A DNA stretch of 64,000 nt from Thuidium tamariscinum (taxonomy: Eukaryota; Streptophyta; Bryopsida; Hypnales; Thuidiaceae), in NCBI GenBank assembly GCA_947034885.2, contig OX344758.2:7876501-7940500 (forward strand), written 5' to 3'. The translations under genes and the position numbers were made by a program. Position 1 is the first letter of the stretch, and every line of letters begins with the position of its first letter. Below the pieces are notes generated by a model. That model was not told the DNA's origin. It ran no database searches and saw only the letters and a list, made by a program, of their open reading frames with translations. This document shows positions 1-12,839 of the stretch, in pieces.

Positions 1-116
1 AATGTACACCATTTGTACACTGCTGAAGGCTACGAAAAAGTAACATGTGCATATGATGTACATTTTGCTTAGGGCACCGTTTTAGAGCCTGCACCATTTC
101 AGGACCTTCTACCTTA
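1..116. mobile_element. TAAGGTAGAAGG-family MITE, right part only
   Basis: It ends GGACCTTCTACCTTA at 116 after TTAGAGCC. The interior (GAAGGCTACGAAAAAGTAACATGT, GGGCACCGTTTTAGAGCC) matches the reverse complement of 4566-4700. It is cut by the window edge. Confidence 0.7.
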
Positions 117-346
117 TCGTGAGGAAAATTTGTGTGATGATGAGAAAACGAGTGGCAAGAATGACCTAGAACTTTCTGAATGTAATAAGGCTGTAAGGAA
201 TGATCCAGACTCTGAAGATCTGTCATGTACCGCTGGGGTACATTTTCCTTTCTTTAAATACACCATCCTGTACTAAGAGTTTACATTTTAAGAGGTGGAC
301 GCTTTTATTGACCACTGCAGTTCACTTCTAGAACTTGTACTCCCTC

Positions 347-670
347 TAAGGTAGGAGGGGCAGAAATTGCTTATGTAAGAGCTGAAACTGAGCTCTAGGA
401 AGGTGAAACTTCTCGAAATATTTTTCAGCAGATTTTCTTTGAAGACAAGTGGAATTGGCATCTAACTCAAGTCGTTTCATGTTTTTTGAAGCTTTGCGGA
501 ATCAGTTATGAATTTTTGAAGTTGGAATGGCTAAAAGCCCTAAAACAGCCAAATGAGCACTATTTGTACATTCCTATAAAGATGAAAAAGCAACATGTAC
601 TAATAGTGTGCATTATTTTGATGAGGTGTGCAATTTTAGAGCTTGAGTGGATTTCAAACTTCTTACGTTA
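347..670. mobile_element. TAAGGTAGAAGG-family MITE
   Basis: It starts TAAGGTAGGAGGGG at 347 and ends CTTCTTACGTTA at 670. It holds the family core GGAATTGGCATCTAACTC, TTTTTTGAAGC and ATGAATTTTTGAAGTTG. Confidence 0.72.
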
Positions 671-2493
671 TCTCAAAGTATATCCAAGGTTTTAAGAATA
701 TACTTGTGTCAAATAAAATTTGAAATTGACTCTCTACAACTTGATGGACAATGCTTGAAGCTAGTTTGAACACCATAAAGCAAAAACATCCATTGACACC
801 ACACTCCAAAGACTGCATAGCAATTTGATCCTTGCAAAGGGAATTGAAAGGCAACTTCTAACCAACTAAAGACAACACTTAAAGCCTCATTAGATGCAAG
901 TATTGATAATCACACTAGTTTTTTCCCCTCTAAGTAATTGCAAGAGATTCTTACACTAATTATTAGATTGTACTATAATACAACTTATTTATTCTACTAT
1001 ATTTTAAAATAAAAATCATATCTTATTTCTCTTAGAATTAAACCAATATTTGAGCCATTAAAAATTAAAATTACATCCTCCAAAAAGATTATATACATAA
1101 TAAATTTCTAGATAGGTGAACCAAAAATTCTTAATCCTAAAAAAAATGGCTACTTGGATGTATTTGATCTAGATTAAATGGGAGGATTTATGCATCAATA
1201 CTAGCTAATAAACTAAAGAAGTTTAAGTAGCTACCTTATAAAAATAAAAAATTTAAAGCATTACTACTAGGACACAACCTATTATAGTGTAGCTAATTTT
1301 AATAATTTGTAAAGAGTAGTATCATGTAAAAGTTAAAAAGTGTAGGCACTAGTAAGAATGGAAGGTATTTTCTACAATAAACTTGCATAGTTCCTATAAG
1401 TGGATTCTTTGGTCAACCATAGAAAAACATGATTTAAAAAATTTTCATTTTCATTTTTGTTTGAATTATTATATTAAATTAAAAATTGATATGATTTAGG
1501 AGGTGTTAGAACTTTCCAAAATCACAAACATATACTATAAATTAAAACTCAAAAGAATAATTTAAACCTTATTTTCAAACAAAAGTTATAAACTATAGAT
1601 CATATCCATTCTATTTAGGATTTATCATTGCACTTATCAATATTCAATCAAATCTACCCCCCCCCAAAAAAAATTTGCAATTCTTTCAATAATTTGTATT
1701 AAGGATTCAATATCACTAAATTTTTCAAGAACATTTTGCCTATACATTTGAAATGTAAAATTCTAGTTCTAGTTAGATTTTTGAAGATTTTTAAATTTAT
1801 GGTTCACTTAAATTATTGGAGAAGGGCCTTGTTTAGAAATACTCTTGTCTTCTTTGATGTATATAATATTTGCAAAGACAAGTTTTGGAAATTCATATCT
1901 TACAAATATTTTAAAACTATGTCAAAAACTAATGAAAAATCAGAAAGTTATAAAAATTATCTTTTAAAGAGTTGTTTCAACAAATGAGAATGATCCAAAA
2001 TGGTTGATTATATGGTAATCCAAGGTTTCACAATGAATTTCAGTTGATTTTTACTTCTAAATGACTAGTTCTATTGCCATATGATCAAACTTCCCTTAAT
2101 GACTTCAATTTAGTTTTTAAAATCAATTTGAATTTGAATGTAATATTTTTGTGACATTAGACCATTACATATCAATAAGAAATACCCCTACTACTTCTAT
2201 AACAAAATATTAAAAATGGAATTGTTATAATTTTAAACTAAAAGTAAAAATCATTTAGCAAATTGTACAATAATTCAATTGATTTGAAATTTATTCAAGA
2301 GGTAAAAGTAGAGATTACAAAGAAAGTGAAAATATTTTAATTCATTTTTTTCTACACCCAAAACACTAGTGGTAAATGACCGTCAAATTACCTTCTATAA
2401 TTTTTTGTAATTTCTAAAAATATTTTACTATTTAAAAATAGCACCCAATTTTATATCATACTTACTAATTTAACAGGTTTAGTACTATTGAGG
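671..2493. other. AT-rich desert
   Basis: No gene, RNA or paired repeat ends seen. It holds a C10-A8 run near 1656. Confidence 0.6.
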
Positions 2494-2768
2494 AAGGTGG
2501 GTACACCCAAAAGCGCCCTGTTCCTAAAAGCGTCATCTACAGTGCACATACATTTCCAAAATCAGTCATGTTCACAGACTGTAGATGGCGCTTTCAAAAA
2601 CAGACTTTGACTGTTAATAACTTTTGCATACGGTATCCAAATCCTGCGTTCTTTGGTGCGTTGGAACACGCTTTCACTTGCCAACAAGACTACATAAAAA
2701 TTTGAACTCATTAATAGCAGGAACTAGGCTTAGTATGAATAAGTGGCACTTTTGGGTGTACCTACCTT
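2494..2768. mobile_element. MITE family with ACACCCAAAAG ends, copy A
   Basis: The left AAGGTGGGTACACCCAAAAG and the right CTTTTGGGTGTACCTACCTT are inverted over 24 positions with 2 mismatches. Internal sequence matches the copy at 40706-40999 in reverse orientation, across TTCTTTGGTGCGTTGGAAC and TTTCACTTGCC. This copy keeps more CpG than the others. Confidence 0.82.
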
Positions 2769-4100
2769 ATTCACATATGATCAAACACATTTTTTATAGA
2801 TGTTGGTTTCTTTAGATTTTTGGGAGGAAGATAACATTATTATGATTTTTTAAGTATTCTTTGCACATAAAATTATAATAAGTATCAATTAGAATTTTTA
2901 TTAGAATAAGTTTGGATTTTGACCGAAATTACATATCAAAATGAGAAATAATATTTTTTTGATTTAACCATAAAAGGACATTGTAGATATTAAATGAATT
3001 TAACAAATGATTTCACATGAGATTGTAGAATGTAAAAAAATATTCTTTTATCCAGGGTTTTTTTTGAAGTTGTTTAAGTATTATTTTCACCAATTACTAT
3101 TATAAATTCCTTCATTATTGAACTATTAAATTTTCTAAAGAGGAAGATGCTTGTTTCACATATTCTCCTTATAGTGTATTTTTGGCAATTTCTTATTACT
3201 TACTCTTTATGTGAATTTAATGTTATAAAATTGATATGTTTTGAATTTGAGGTTTCATCAACTAATGAAATAAATCTTATGACAAAAGTGCAATCTCCTC
3301 TCTAATTGTAAGTTTTGAAAATTTGATAAATTTCAATATTTTTTAGCAATATGAGTTTTGAACCTATAACCATGGTTTATTGATTTTCTAATTTGAAGAT
3401 GGACAAGTAACTTTGGCTTGTATCATGATGATATACACTATAGTATACTTCTATGACAAAAATTATAAGATTTTTGAGAATATTTGATTTTAGATATAGT
3501 TTTTCTTCAAAATAATTTCAAATTTTTTCAATAAAAATTGAAAATTTTACAACTTGTAGCAAGCATTTAAATTCATCTCTAAAAAATAAATATAAAAACT
3601 TTCATTCATATCCACTTACAAAATAGAAAAAATAGAAATAAACAGAGTGATGGATAGTGAGGCTTAACATCAATGGTCATTGGACTATCATTCTAGGATA
3701 AAACTTGAAAATCATCATTAATCTTATAAAGACAAGTCCTATAATTAAAATATTTTAGGTTTAAAAATAAATACATACATGCTTTATTTTTGCAATTTTT
3801 CAAAGAAGCATTCATCAAATATTTTTTAGTCATTAATGAAGTCTTACAAGGTTAGAGGATGAAATTCAAATGAAATTCATATAATACTATATTGTCTAAA
3901 TTCAAACACATAGAACATCCAATTGCAATAATCCATTGAACTTTTGATAAATTTTCTAAAGTATGAAAATGGAGTGAAAATATAACTCATTAGACTTCAT
4001 TTCTAAGTTTAAATCAATACCAAAAATGGGCAATTTAAAAGTTACTTGAACAATTTGAACTAAATATATTCACTTTTTCAATGGCAAGACCTTCAAAAAT
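2769..4100. other. AT-rich desert
   Basis: No supported feature; short open frames lack coding character. Confidence 0.6.
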
Positions 4101-4329
4101 TTAACCCTGAAGCACTCCAACGTCCATATTCTGGACAATGGACACAGGGCTTTAAGGCACTGTTTCATCCAACTAACTTCTCATTTATCAAATGTAATAC
4201 TTGAATCAGGAAAAGACAACCTTCTTTAATGACCAAATTCATTCAATTATGATAATTGATATATCTGTACAAAGCTATAAGCAAAAATGTGCAAAAATTC
4301 AAAAAAGGATTGAGGCGTTTAGGGGTTAA
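4101..4329. mobile_element. Short piggyBac-like TTAA MITE
   Basis: TTAA|CCCTGAAGCACTCCAACG at the left and CGTTTAGGGG|TTAA at the right. The imperfect inverted ends resemble those at 37562 and 17303. The body is 221 bp and non-coding. Confidence 0.65.
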
Positions 4330-4565
4330 GTCAAGATCAAAAATTTGATTTAGGATAGCTACTTACTTGAATTCCATTCTAAACCATATCTATCTAAAAC
4401 CTAAATTTGTAGGTCCAAAATCCTTGCCCATCATAGATACAATTTAGTATGGATTTTGCAATTCTAAAATTTTCTCACAAACTCTTCAAGGTATATAATT
4501 TTCACATTTTCAAGTATTTTTAGTCTTTGAGTACTCGGATGAGAAATATGATCTCATATTAGTAT

Positions 4566-4881
4566 TAAGGTAGAAGGCTGTCTTAAATGGAATAGGTTCT
4601 AAAATGGTGCCCTACCTTAAATGTACAATATTTGTATATGTTATTTTTTCATAGCCTTCTACAGTGTTCTGACAATGTACATTTCAGCTAAGGCACCATT
4701 TTAGAGCCCTATATCCTTTCAAAAAAATATGCAACGATTTGGGTTACATGTCAATTCTACTTGTCTTTCAAGGTAAATTTACTGAAAAATATTTCTAGAA
4801 GTTTTACCTCCTTGAAATTCTGTTTCAGCCCTCAGATGATCCATTATAGGAACTCTTACCTGAAGAGTGGTATTAGTGGTT
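4566..4881. mobile_element. TAAGGTAGAAGG-family MITE, reverse orientation
   Basis: It begins TAAGGTAGAAGGCTG at 4566. Its reverse complement carries the family core in order (AGTAGAATTGACATGTAAC, CATATTTTTTTGAA, then GGGCACCATTTTAGA). The distal end is eroded. Confidence 0.7.
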
Positions 4882-6240
4882 AAGAAAAACCACTCATGGT
4901 AAAAGTGACAATTTCAAGCTCAAATTTAGGGTTACTCTTGGACTGATCCAATTTATTCACACTTCATGCTAGAGACTGTTGTTATTGAGGGTTTTAAGAA
5001 AGAATTTGCACCTACTTCAAAAACCAAATTCACATTGCTAACATCACTCCTAATACCAAGTGTGACCATACCTTTACAAATGGAGGTGCCTTTACAAATG
5101 GAAGTAACCTGATACCATGCCTAGTAATGGAAGTAGCATAAATTAGATGCACATTTGAAACCATCTTGGTCTACTTAAATCATAGTTCAATTAATCTTTT
5201 ACTACATGAATCAACCTCTTTGATGGACATGTCCTCAACAATGTACTCACCCAAATCAACAGAGCAGACCCGCACATGACGCCCCCTTTGGCCTGCAAAA
5301 TGTGATCAGATTAGAAGGCGGCACTATAAAACCCTCGTGAATTCTGCACTGAGCCCTTCAATCGCACAACCACCCACCGTATCCAGTAACTGTATCCAAC
5401 TGCCCAAGTGAAAAAAACAATCGTTTAGGGATCCACTGCCAGGTCACATAAGATGAGCACACCTACAAGCAACAATTTCAGCACTTGGTGTAGTTCTTAT
5501 TACATGAAATTCAAAGATTCTTGCGACAAAATCCATTACGCCAAAGCATTCCTTAATTCAGTACTACATCCAATCAAAATAAGAGCTCAAATTTGCATTC
5601 ATAAATGACCTAAAATCCACACAAGTTCTCAAAAAGTAGTAAGTACTCATCGACCAAGATTTCAAGGTATCCTGACAAGACAGGTACCTCTACCTTCAAT
5701 TCCTCCTCCCATCAAAACTCCTACCTACCAAAACCAGATCTAAACAAAAAGCCAGGCCCACTGGTTCTTGTTCATTTTTACATATTTGCAGTAGGCCTCA
5801 TTTCTAAGCTCTAGCTACAGTCACTACAATACACTAAAAGCAGATTCAAACTTTCAATACCTCACCTTGATACAATCCAGAGTGCGAAAACCCCCAAAAG
5901 ACGGTCGTCTTGTTACTCGAGACCCTAAAGGCCATGCTGTCCGGTGATACCAGCACTTGAGCATCCAGCATTCCGAACTTGAAAACCGGTTGCCAGCACT
6001 CATGTAAAGATACCATACCAACTCTGCAGAAGCTTCTAGAAGTTTCTAAAGCAAGTCCTGCAGTGACTGTAACAATCACTGAAACAGGTCGCCAACATGG
6101 GAAGCACGACTTAAGAGAAGAGTAGCCCTGCACACCCCAATCTCTTTACTTGGAATAGAGCATCCGCATCCAAGCCTCGGCAAAGACCGCTGCACAGGGT
6201 CAGTCCAGTGGAGAAGGTCCAGTTACTGCAGGACTTGCTC
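4882..6240. other. RMR downstream region
   Basis: The composition becomes less AT-rich toward 6240 and probably includes the RMR 3' untranslated region. A small direct repeat of TTTACAAATGGA lies near 5070-5110. No other gene recognised. Confidence 0.5.
5320..5330 (+). promoter_or_regulatory. TATA-like site without a recognised gene
   Basis: CACTATAAAACC lies in a locally GC-richer stretch (5270-5420). No coding sequence follows on the plus strand before the convergent RMR gene, so this is weak. Confidence 0.2.
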
Positions 6241-9194
6241 TTAGCAGAGATCTTCTGCACCATCGGGGTAGGACAGGGAGAAAATGCGGATATCAGGGGT
6301 GTTGTTGTTGGAGGTAATTAGAGGAGATGTGATATTATGGGGTGAAGGGATGGGAGTTGCAATTCGAATAATACCACCTGGACCTAAAGCTCTAATTCCA
6401 ACTGCTAATAATAAGGGTGTGGTCTCGGTGACTACAGGCTCCTCGTTGGCTTGGCACTGAGCATCTCTCTTGCAGACTGGACAGAAAGGTCTCCGCGTTG
6501 TCAACCACTGGTCTATACAATCGAGATGAAACTCTGCAAGCAGTGGTACCATTTGTGAGATTCAGCACTTTGGATCCCAGAAGAAGATATTCGTTGGTAA
6601 TTTGATATCTGACAGAAATCCTTATGGAAAATAAGGCACTATCTCTGGAGAACTTAGGTTTTACATGATGATGTCTTCACGATTGCACAAGCCTAGTGCA
6701 ATGGTTCATGATAGACTAGTATAGTGATACTACATTGATAGCCTAGTTCTTCGGGTTGAGAACACATTAAGATGAAGAGCCTGACAATAAGCCCTCAAAG
6801 AATGAGATTTCTGTACAGTAGAACACGCAGCTAAACACATCTGCCTACCGGTATCCCAAATTGAAATTTATAGTTTTATATGTTTCTTTCCATATAAAAA
6901 AGATTTAAAATTTCAAAACCCTCTTTGGCAATCTTAGAATGCCACTATTCCTAAACCCTCATGTAACAATTCTATAAAGGCAGAAGAAACTCATTATTTC
7001 GACTACTGGGCTTCAACACACAAACTACAGGACTGCTTTAACACATGACTCATTTCCATTGGATACCATGACCGTTCACATATTTTATCCATTGCTTAGT
7101 CTCTCTCCTTGGGAGTGAGATAACCACACCACATGAAACCAATGAGTGCATACTGATTATGAGAATGAACGTCTCCTCAACATCAGACCTTGTATCAGAT
7201 TTAGATCACGTATGTATAAATCTTCAAATCCTTAAGAGTTTCATAACTTTTTCATACGGTATCAACTAACGCATTCTTAGAATCTCCTTCCATTTCTTAA
7301 AAAATGCGATCATTCTAAATGATAAAAACTATGCTCAACGCTTTAACCTGTCGCAAATAGTTGAAGTTACTTGAATCAAAGAGGGTCAGGACATATACGT
7401 ACCATGTTGACAAGGGAGCAACCTCAGCTTTTCGCCAGGCACGTAATCTTCTAAACAGATGGCACAAGTCTCGGACGTGCCCTTCTCGTCTTCAATGCAC
7501 TTGAACACAACGCTGGGCAGTGCATTAACGTCTTTCACACTCATTCCAGAAGGCTCCCTTGGGAGAAACCGTGCGCTCAAATGGCGCAGTCTGTGTTGTC
7601 GCACAAAGAAGAAGGTCGCCAGTACAGAGGATACAGCAAGAAGCGAGATGAACGACACGGCCATGACCGACCAAGCCGTGTTCTCGAACGCGGGCATTAT
7701 GTAGCACATTGCACCCACGTCCCCGGCATGCTTGAGCAGAAACTGCCCTGAAACTCTTGACACAAACACAGCATACGTGCTGATGTTGAAAGAGTTCCCT
7801 GACACTGCAGCCGTTGAGAAAGAATATCAAAAATTTGAACAACATCAACTTCATTGTTCTCACGCTCATATTAAATGCCTAGTCATTCCTAAACTTTGAC
7901 ATACAACACAGAAGATTCCAGGGCCCGGATAATGAGGTCTTTTCTACGGTTTCCTTAATTTTAATCATACTCCCTCCGTTCAGATATAAGTATCCAAACA
8001 GGGCCTCATGTCATTTCAGTAGTTCACACGAAAAATTTCAGTTAGATTTATTTATGTTTCAACAAACACAAGCAATACTCATCGTTCTGGTTATATACAA
8101 ATTTGGAACCATCTGATTTATGATTTCCACAATTTGACCCGTGACATTGGTGTCAAAAAGTTTCAAATATAACTAAATGTACTTCCAGACGCGGGGAGTA
8201 ACATGGTTTCAGGTTGTTCCAAAAAGGATAGAATAATGTCTTTCAGTAATTTGACCTATTTAGGTCTATGCTAATTAGCGAGTAATTTAGTGACGATAAG
8301 AGTTGAAAGGAGACGTACTAGTGACTAACTCATGATCATCCTGGTCGCTGTAGACGATGACAGCAGCGAACCCAGCATCCTGGGCATGCCGCACCTTCAC
8401 CTCAAAAGTGCACAATCCACGTTCGATCAAAAGAAACGCTGGCTCTCGAGTCTTTGAAATGTTGACCAACGGCGAACAAGCATCCAAAGGGTTGGAAGTA
8501 TACAGTGTTCCCACAACACCCGCCGTTGGAACTCGTGGAGCTGCCAGTCTAAAGACCACAGGTTAACAAAAAAAATTCTTTGGTTGCGAATTCAGATAGA
8601 CGTCAGAAAAGACCACACCCCAACTGAATTGACAAAATCTATAATGTTACTTTACGAGGTATTGGATACATGGTAGTCCTCATGTTGACCTAATATTAAG
8701 AGACTGTTAGTGTACTCCAAATGGTATCATTGGCATTAACCGGATATTTACACAGAGATTCATTTCTAGTGTCCTACTACAGTAGCATTAGCATCGTTAA
8801 TCTACTGGGAGCGTCTTTCGAGATGGATCGCCGATTGCAACAAACTTAACAGAAACACGAGGAGATGCCCTAATCTTTAATCACAATGGATACAAGAGAA
8901 ATGAAATAGCCAGTCCACAGTAAGGATGACTCCGAACAACTACTTCAGGTTTTCTTTTAATATTCAAAGAAACGATTGAGAATACTCACAAGCACTGAAT
9001 TCGAATATATGAAACGCAGTAAAAGAGAGAAAGAAACAGAAACACGTACCAAAACTAGCCTCCATATCTGGAAAGGACCAGGATTCGTTTGTTTCGGTGA
9101 GCAAGAGAACAGCCGAGTTCACTCTCCCAAGCAGAAGAGTGAGCAGAACGAGGCACAAACCAGCTAACGATATCATAATCTCTCTGTGACTCAT
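6241..9194 (-). CDS. RMR: RMR-type PA-TM-RING-H2 receptor protein, four exons, complete
   Basis: Proposed exons are 9194-9050, 8540-8319, 7804-7403 and 6533-6241. They sum to 1062 nt (353 aa plus stop), and every junction keeps frame with GT-AG ends (three GTACGT donors). In order the protein has a signal peptide (residues 1 to about 25, hydrophobic LAGLCLVLLTLLLG), a luminal protease-associated domain with the NPLDACSPL and GFAAVIVY motifs, a membrane helix at about 165-190, and a RING-H2 finger at 236-277 with all eight ligands (CAIC, CQHEFH, C, CPVC). A short variable tail follows. Known RMR proteins sort storage proteins to vacuoles and belong to the PA-TM-RING ubiquitin ligase family; that role here is by homology. 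The ATG at 9194 was chosen because it starts directly before the signal peptide. An in-frame ATG at 9251 would add 19 residues. The last intron is about 870 bp, and a Stowaway-like MITE sits in the second intron. Confidence 0.93.
7968..8200. mobile_element. Stowaway-like (Tc1/mariner) MITE in RMR intron
   Basis: The left end reads TA then CTCCCTCCGTT, the hallmark start of plant Stowaway elements. The right end is the imperfect inverted complement ending GGGGAG then TA. The element body is 7970-8198 (229 bp) between TA dinucleotides, the expected tc1/mariner target duplication. It lies in the intron between the PA-domain exon and the PA/TM/RING exon, away from the splice sites. The two ends are diverged, so it is not recent. 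Confidence 0.8.
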
Positions 9195-9444
9195 AATCCT
9201 GCTCGCTAATCCCGCTTCCACCACCAGATTCGGCATCTTGTACCAAATCACCTCAGTCTCTACCTCTGCCTATTGCCTACCCCCTAATACCAAAGATCGC
9301 CATTGCATCAACAAAGCAGCATCGACTGCTTCCCAAGCCTGCTGGAAAAAACAACGAATACACGAGACGTCGTGTTAGTCCAAACTACCGACACAGTACG
9401 ATCCGGGTATGAAGAGCGTTCGCCAGAAAGGGACGTACAACCAA

Positions 9445-9800
9445 CCTATGAGCTTCCTTCAAATCTCACTTCCATCGCTCACTCTCTAAGGAACGAAACC
9501 AGGAACTAGAAAAAACCGACAACCAACAATGCAGCAAAAGCCTAAGAGGTTCCTTCAAAACTCGATTCTACAGCTCAATTTCTAAGCAACGAAACCTGAA
9601 AAAGGAATAAGCTACAACCCACAAGGCAGCAACACAGCCTAAGAGTTTCCTTCAAAACTCGCGTCCACAGCTCAATTTTCGAGAAACGAAAACAGAAAAA
9701 GGAAAGACTTACACTCAACAGTGCAGCAGTACCCTATGAGCTCATCCTTCAAGACCCGCTTCCATTGATAGCTTAATTTTCAAGCAACGAACCTCTGTAT
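9445..9800. repeat. Four ~96-bp tandem repeats upstream of the RMR gene
   Basis: Units begin at 9445, 9541, 9638 and 9733, each with CCTAAGAG or CCTATGAG. Each continues with TTCCTTCAAAACTC, then CTCAATTT and an AACGAAACC-like segment, and ends in a GCAGCA-like segment; the fourth unit is incomplete. The spacing is 95-97 bp. The array lies 250-600 bp upstream of the RMR start on the promoter side, so it is either 5' leader or promoter sequence. Confidence 0.85.
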
Positions 9801-10095
9801 CCCTTGTATCCCCCCTTGAAATTTTGGGTGCGTCCCATACCTTGCAAGAAGCGGCGTGAACCGCGAGAGGGGAGGGGAGGAGGGAGACTATGCGGCATTG
9901 GTGGGTGCCAGAGATGGGGACGCACAGGCTTCGAGATCAGATGGGAACTGAAGCATTCGGATTGCAAGTGCTGGAGTGGTGACAAGAGTGGTGCACTGGT
10001 AACAGGAGGACAAAGCTTGTTCACATGGGTCACATGAGTCAGCTCGCAGGGATTTCGGTGGGGATTTGTGGGCTGACTCGGATATCGAAGCCTTC

Positions 10096-10116
10096 TGACG
10101 TGGACAAATGACGTGG
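10096..10116. promoter_or_regulatory. Two TGACGTGG boxes (bZIP-type site)
   Basis: TGACGTGG occurs at 10096-10103 and 10109-10116. The sequence contains the ACGT core bound by plant bZIP factors. The pair is about 900 bp upstream of the RMR start codon. Function is inferred from the motif only. Confidence 0.3.
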
Positions 10117-10440
10117 ACCTACCGTGATGCCACGATTGTCAGATATCATGAGTGCTCTTTGCCCTATCCAGTGATTCTAGTCGGTTCTGTCTTACCTTAA
10201 AATTTTAGGTTTTAGTGAGCCAATTCGGAGAATATTTTTTTAATTTTTTTATTGTTTCTGAATGTTTGGTTAGGGCGGTGGACGGCCTTTAGGGTATATT
10301 TGCGTATGGCATTAGGGTGATGTTTGCAATTTGAATGTGGTTTAAAAGTAGGTCTATATTTGTTCCAAAGATTCTCAATAACAAAAGTAGAACTATCTGT
10401 AACCGACCATTTAAGATATTGGAGACATAATCTAGTGTAG

Positions 10441-10804
10441 CATAAGAGGATTTTCAGCTGCAGTAAGAGACTGCGAGTTCCCAGACGCTGGGAACGCATT
10501 GGGAACGCTGGGAACGCGATGCTGATGTGGTCGAGCGACTGCCACGTCAGAAAAAAATATTTTTTTATTAATTTTAATTAAATATAAAATATTTTTAAAA
10601 TATTTTTTTGAAAAAAAAAAATATTTTTTTAAATCATTTTTTCTCTCTTTAATACATTCTGAAGTTTTTTGAAAAAAAACAATTTTAATTTTTTTTTTGC
10701 AAAATTCAAAAATTCAGACCAGCAGGGTGCTGGTCTGCAGCAGTGGGAACAATTTCGGGGAACACCCTGAAACGGTCTCTTGGGGGCCCAGAAATCCTCT
10801 TATG
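10441..10804. mobile_element. CATAAGAGGATTT-family MITE, CpG-rich copy
   Basis: CATAAGAGGATTT at 10441 has an exact inverted copy ending 10804, and the similarity continues inward (GGCCCCCAAGAGACCG type). The interior has two hairpins: CTGATGTGG...CCACGTCAG near 10527-10556 and AGACCAGCA...TGCTGGTCT near 10715-10740. GCTGGGAACGC is repeated near the left end. Confidence 0.83.
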
Positions 10805-12052
10805 TATAAGGCAAAACAAATATTTTTAGAGGTGCAAAGATAAAAATGACAGGGATTGCAAAAAGTTTGGTAATTTTATCACATGAACTGAAATTACTAT
10901 GAATTTTGAAAGGCCAAAAGAGCTTCAAACCTATAGCCATTGTGTAGACTCTTTTTTTTTTCTTTTGAAACCATTGTGTAGACTCTTTCAATTACAACTA
11001 TAGAAGAATTCCATTCTTGCTCATTACTTCTTTCTTATTTATTCACTAGCTTTGAAACATGTGTTATGAACTTATGAGTCCCAACCTTGGTAAAGAAGAA
11101 ACACACATTCTAAGCTCTGGTTGGAAATCTATTCCAACCTTGCTAAAAATAAATGAAGTCTATAGGTTGGAGATGGGGTGTTGATCGCTTACAGGTGGTT
11201 GTACCTAATATCTTTTAACACCAAGTGCAAACATATCTTCAGCAATTGAATCCTTTCTTCAATAATTTCTTGTATCTATATAATTTTCCTGAATTTAATC
11301 AAATTCATCATACAAAAAGTGTGGCTTAATAACATTTTAGCATTGGTTTGGATGAATGAGAAAATTTGTAGTCACAAAAGTCTCTAGAACCTCTCTATTC
11401 ATTATCCAGAATTGTATGTTGGAGTAATGAAGGGTTAGAAGAGTGATGAGGGGATTTTCATATTTGTAGTTCAAGGATGAGATATTCAAATTTGGATGGC
11501 AATCTGTTCATCTAAAACAATGCTAGATTGTAAATGCACATTCATCTAAAAATGAATGTTTCCATTATGAGATTAGGAAGAAATAATTTAGTACTTTCAT
11601 CTTTTGAAAATAGAAGAATATATCATCAAATATTTTCCTAAGAAAATTATATTGATTTTAAGTGAATTTTTGTTGAAGATAAAAACTTGTCTAAAGCTCA
11701 TTGCTTCCTTCTATATGCAAAGGAAGTTTTTTACATGTGCTCTTTTTTAAATAAAATGAGTGTCTATTTTGGTTGTATAATTAATTTGAATAATGAAGAC
11801 ATCATAGTTCCAATCTTAAATATATATTCTAGTCTTTGACTAATACAATTTTGCAATTGAAAATTATATATTTTTTAAATGAGATTTTTTTAAAGACATT
11901 AAATTTACTAAAATTCAAGGTCTACTTTAGGGCAATTTGGTTCATTAGTTCTCACTTGGCTTTGTTGTTCCTTGCCGTGGTTTTTAATGCAGTGGGTTGT
12001 CCCATTTCTTTAAAAAAATGAAAATAAAAATTGATTTGTTAATGCATTACGA
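10805..12052. other. AT-rich desert
   Basis: Nothing supported beyond scattered low-complexity sequence and a duplicated CATTGTGTAGACTCTTT near 10940-10990. Confidence 0.55.
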
Positions 12053-12345
12053 CATTTACAAGAGATTTGAGGCCTCAAAAGGACTATGAGTTCCTAGACT
12101 TTAGAAACACTTAGAATACTACAATGTAAGCAATTTGACATAGTCAAGCAATTGATACATTAGATAATAATCATTGATTGATTTTTTATTAATAATTATT
12201 TATTTATTTATTTAATTCTAGTTTATTGACACTTTCAAAAAAATTGAATATTTAGACTAGTAGTAGCTAGTCTACAACATTGGAAATAGTTTTAGAGAAG
12301 AGCCCTACAACAATCTTCTAAAGGCCTTAAATCTCCTTTAAATCC
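12053..12345. mobile_element. CATAAGAGGATTT-family MITE, decayed
   Basis: The inverted ends are AAGAGATTTGAGGCCT and the complement near 12325-12342. The interior follows the family order: GACTATGAGTTCC, CATAGTCAAGCAA, AT-rich stretch, ACTAGTAGTAGCTAGTCTAC. Confidence 0.68.
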
Positions 12346-12347
12346 AA

Positions 12348-12677
12348 CATTAATGGAGATTTGACAACAAAGAAGGGCCGTTTTAGGGGTTTTCCCTTAC
12401 TTGTTCCTTATATTGTTTAGAAACAGCAAATCAAACCATAATGGCTAAATTTTTGGATTTTTGGATTTTTTCCATAAATTCTAAAAATTCTCAAGAAATC
12501 TAAAACTGATTTTTTTCAATTTTAAAAATAATTAAAAAAAAATTAGTTTTAAGAAAAATACTATTTTCTTACATAGCAGACTCTTGACTACATCAAATAG
12601 ATGATATGGTGCATTTCCACAGTCCGGGAGTTCAAGATAACTTACAATCTTCTAATGCCCTCAAATTTCCTTTAATG
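12348..12677. mobile_element. CATAAGAGGATTT-family MITE, reverse, adjacent copy
   Basis: The ends CATTAATGGAGATTTGA and the complement of CATTAAAGGAAATTTGAGG (ending 12677) form the pair. The family TGATGTAGTCAAG and GAACTCCC motifs appear in reverse orientation. It lies directly next to the 12053 copy. Confidence 0.62.
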
Positions 12678-12839
12678 CTTTGTATAGAATAGAACATTTT
12701 CCTTCCAATTCATTTATTTTCAATAGGACCACCCCTCAATTTTTATTTTATTTTTTCAAAGTTTCACTTTATTTTAATAAAGGACCAAGTTCCATTTAGA
12801 GGCAATCTAACAATTTTGGAAAGCTCATTACAAATGTAA

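Noticed and set aside
7459-7869. Frames overlapping the RING exon on both strands
   Set aside because: Other-frame shadows of the RMR exon, which carries the RING and membrane helix.
9445-9800. CRISPR-like regular spacing
   Set aside because: Whole units are repeated without distinct spacers, and the DNA is eukaryotic.
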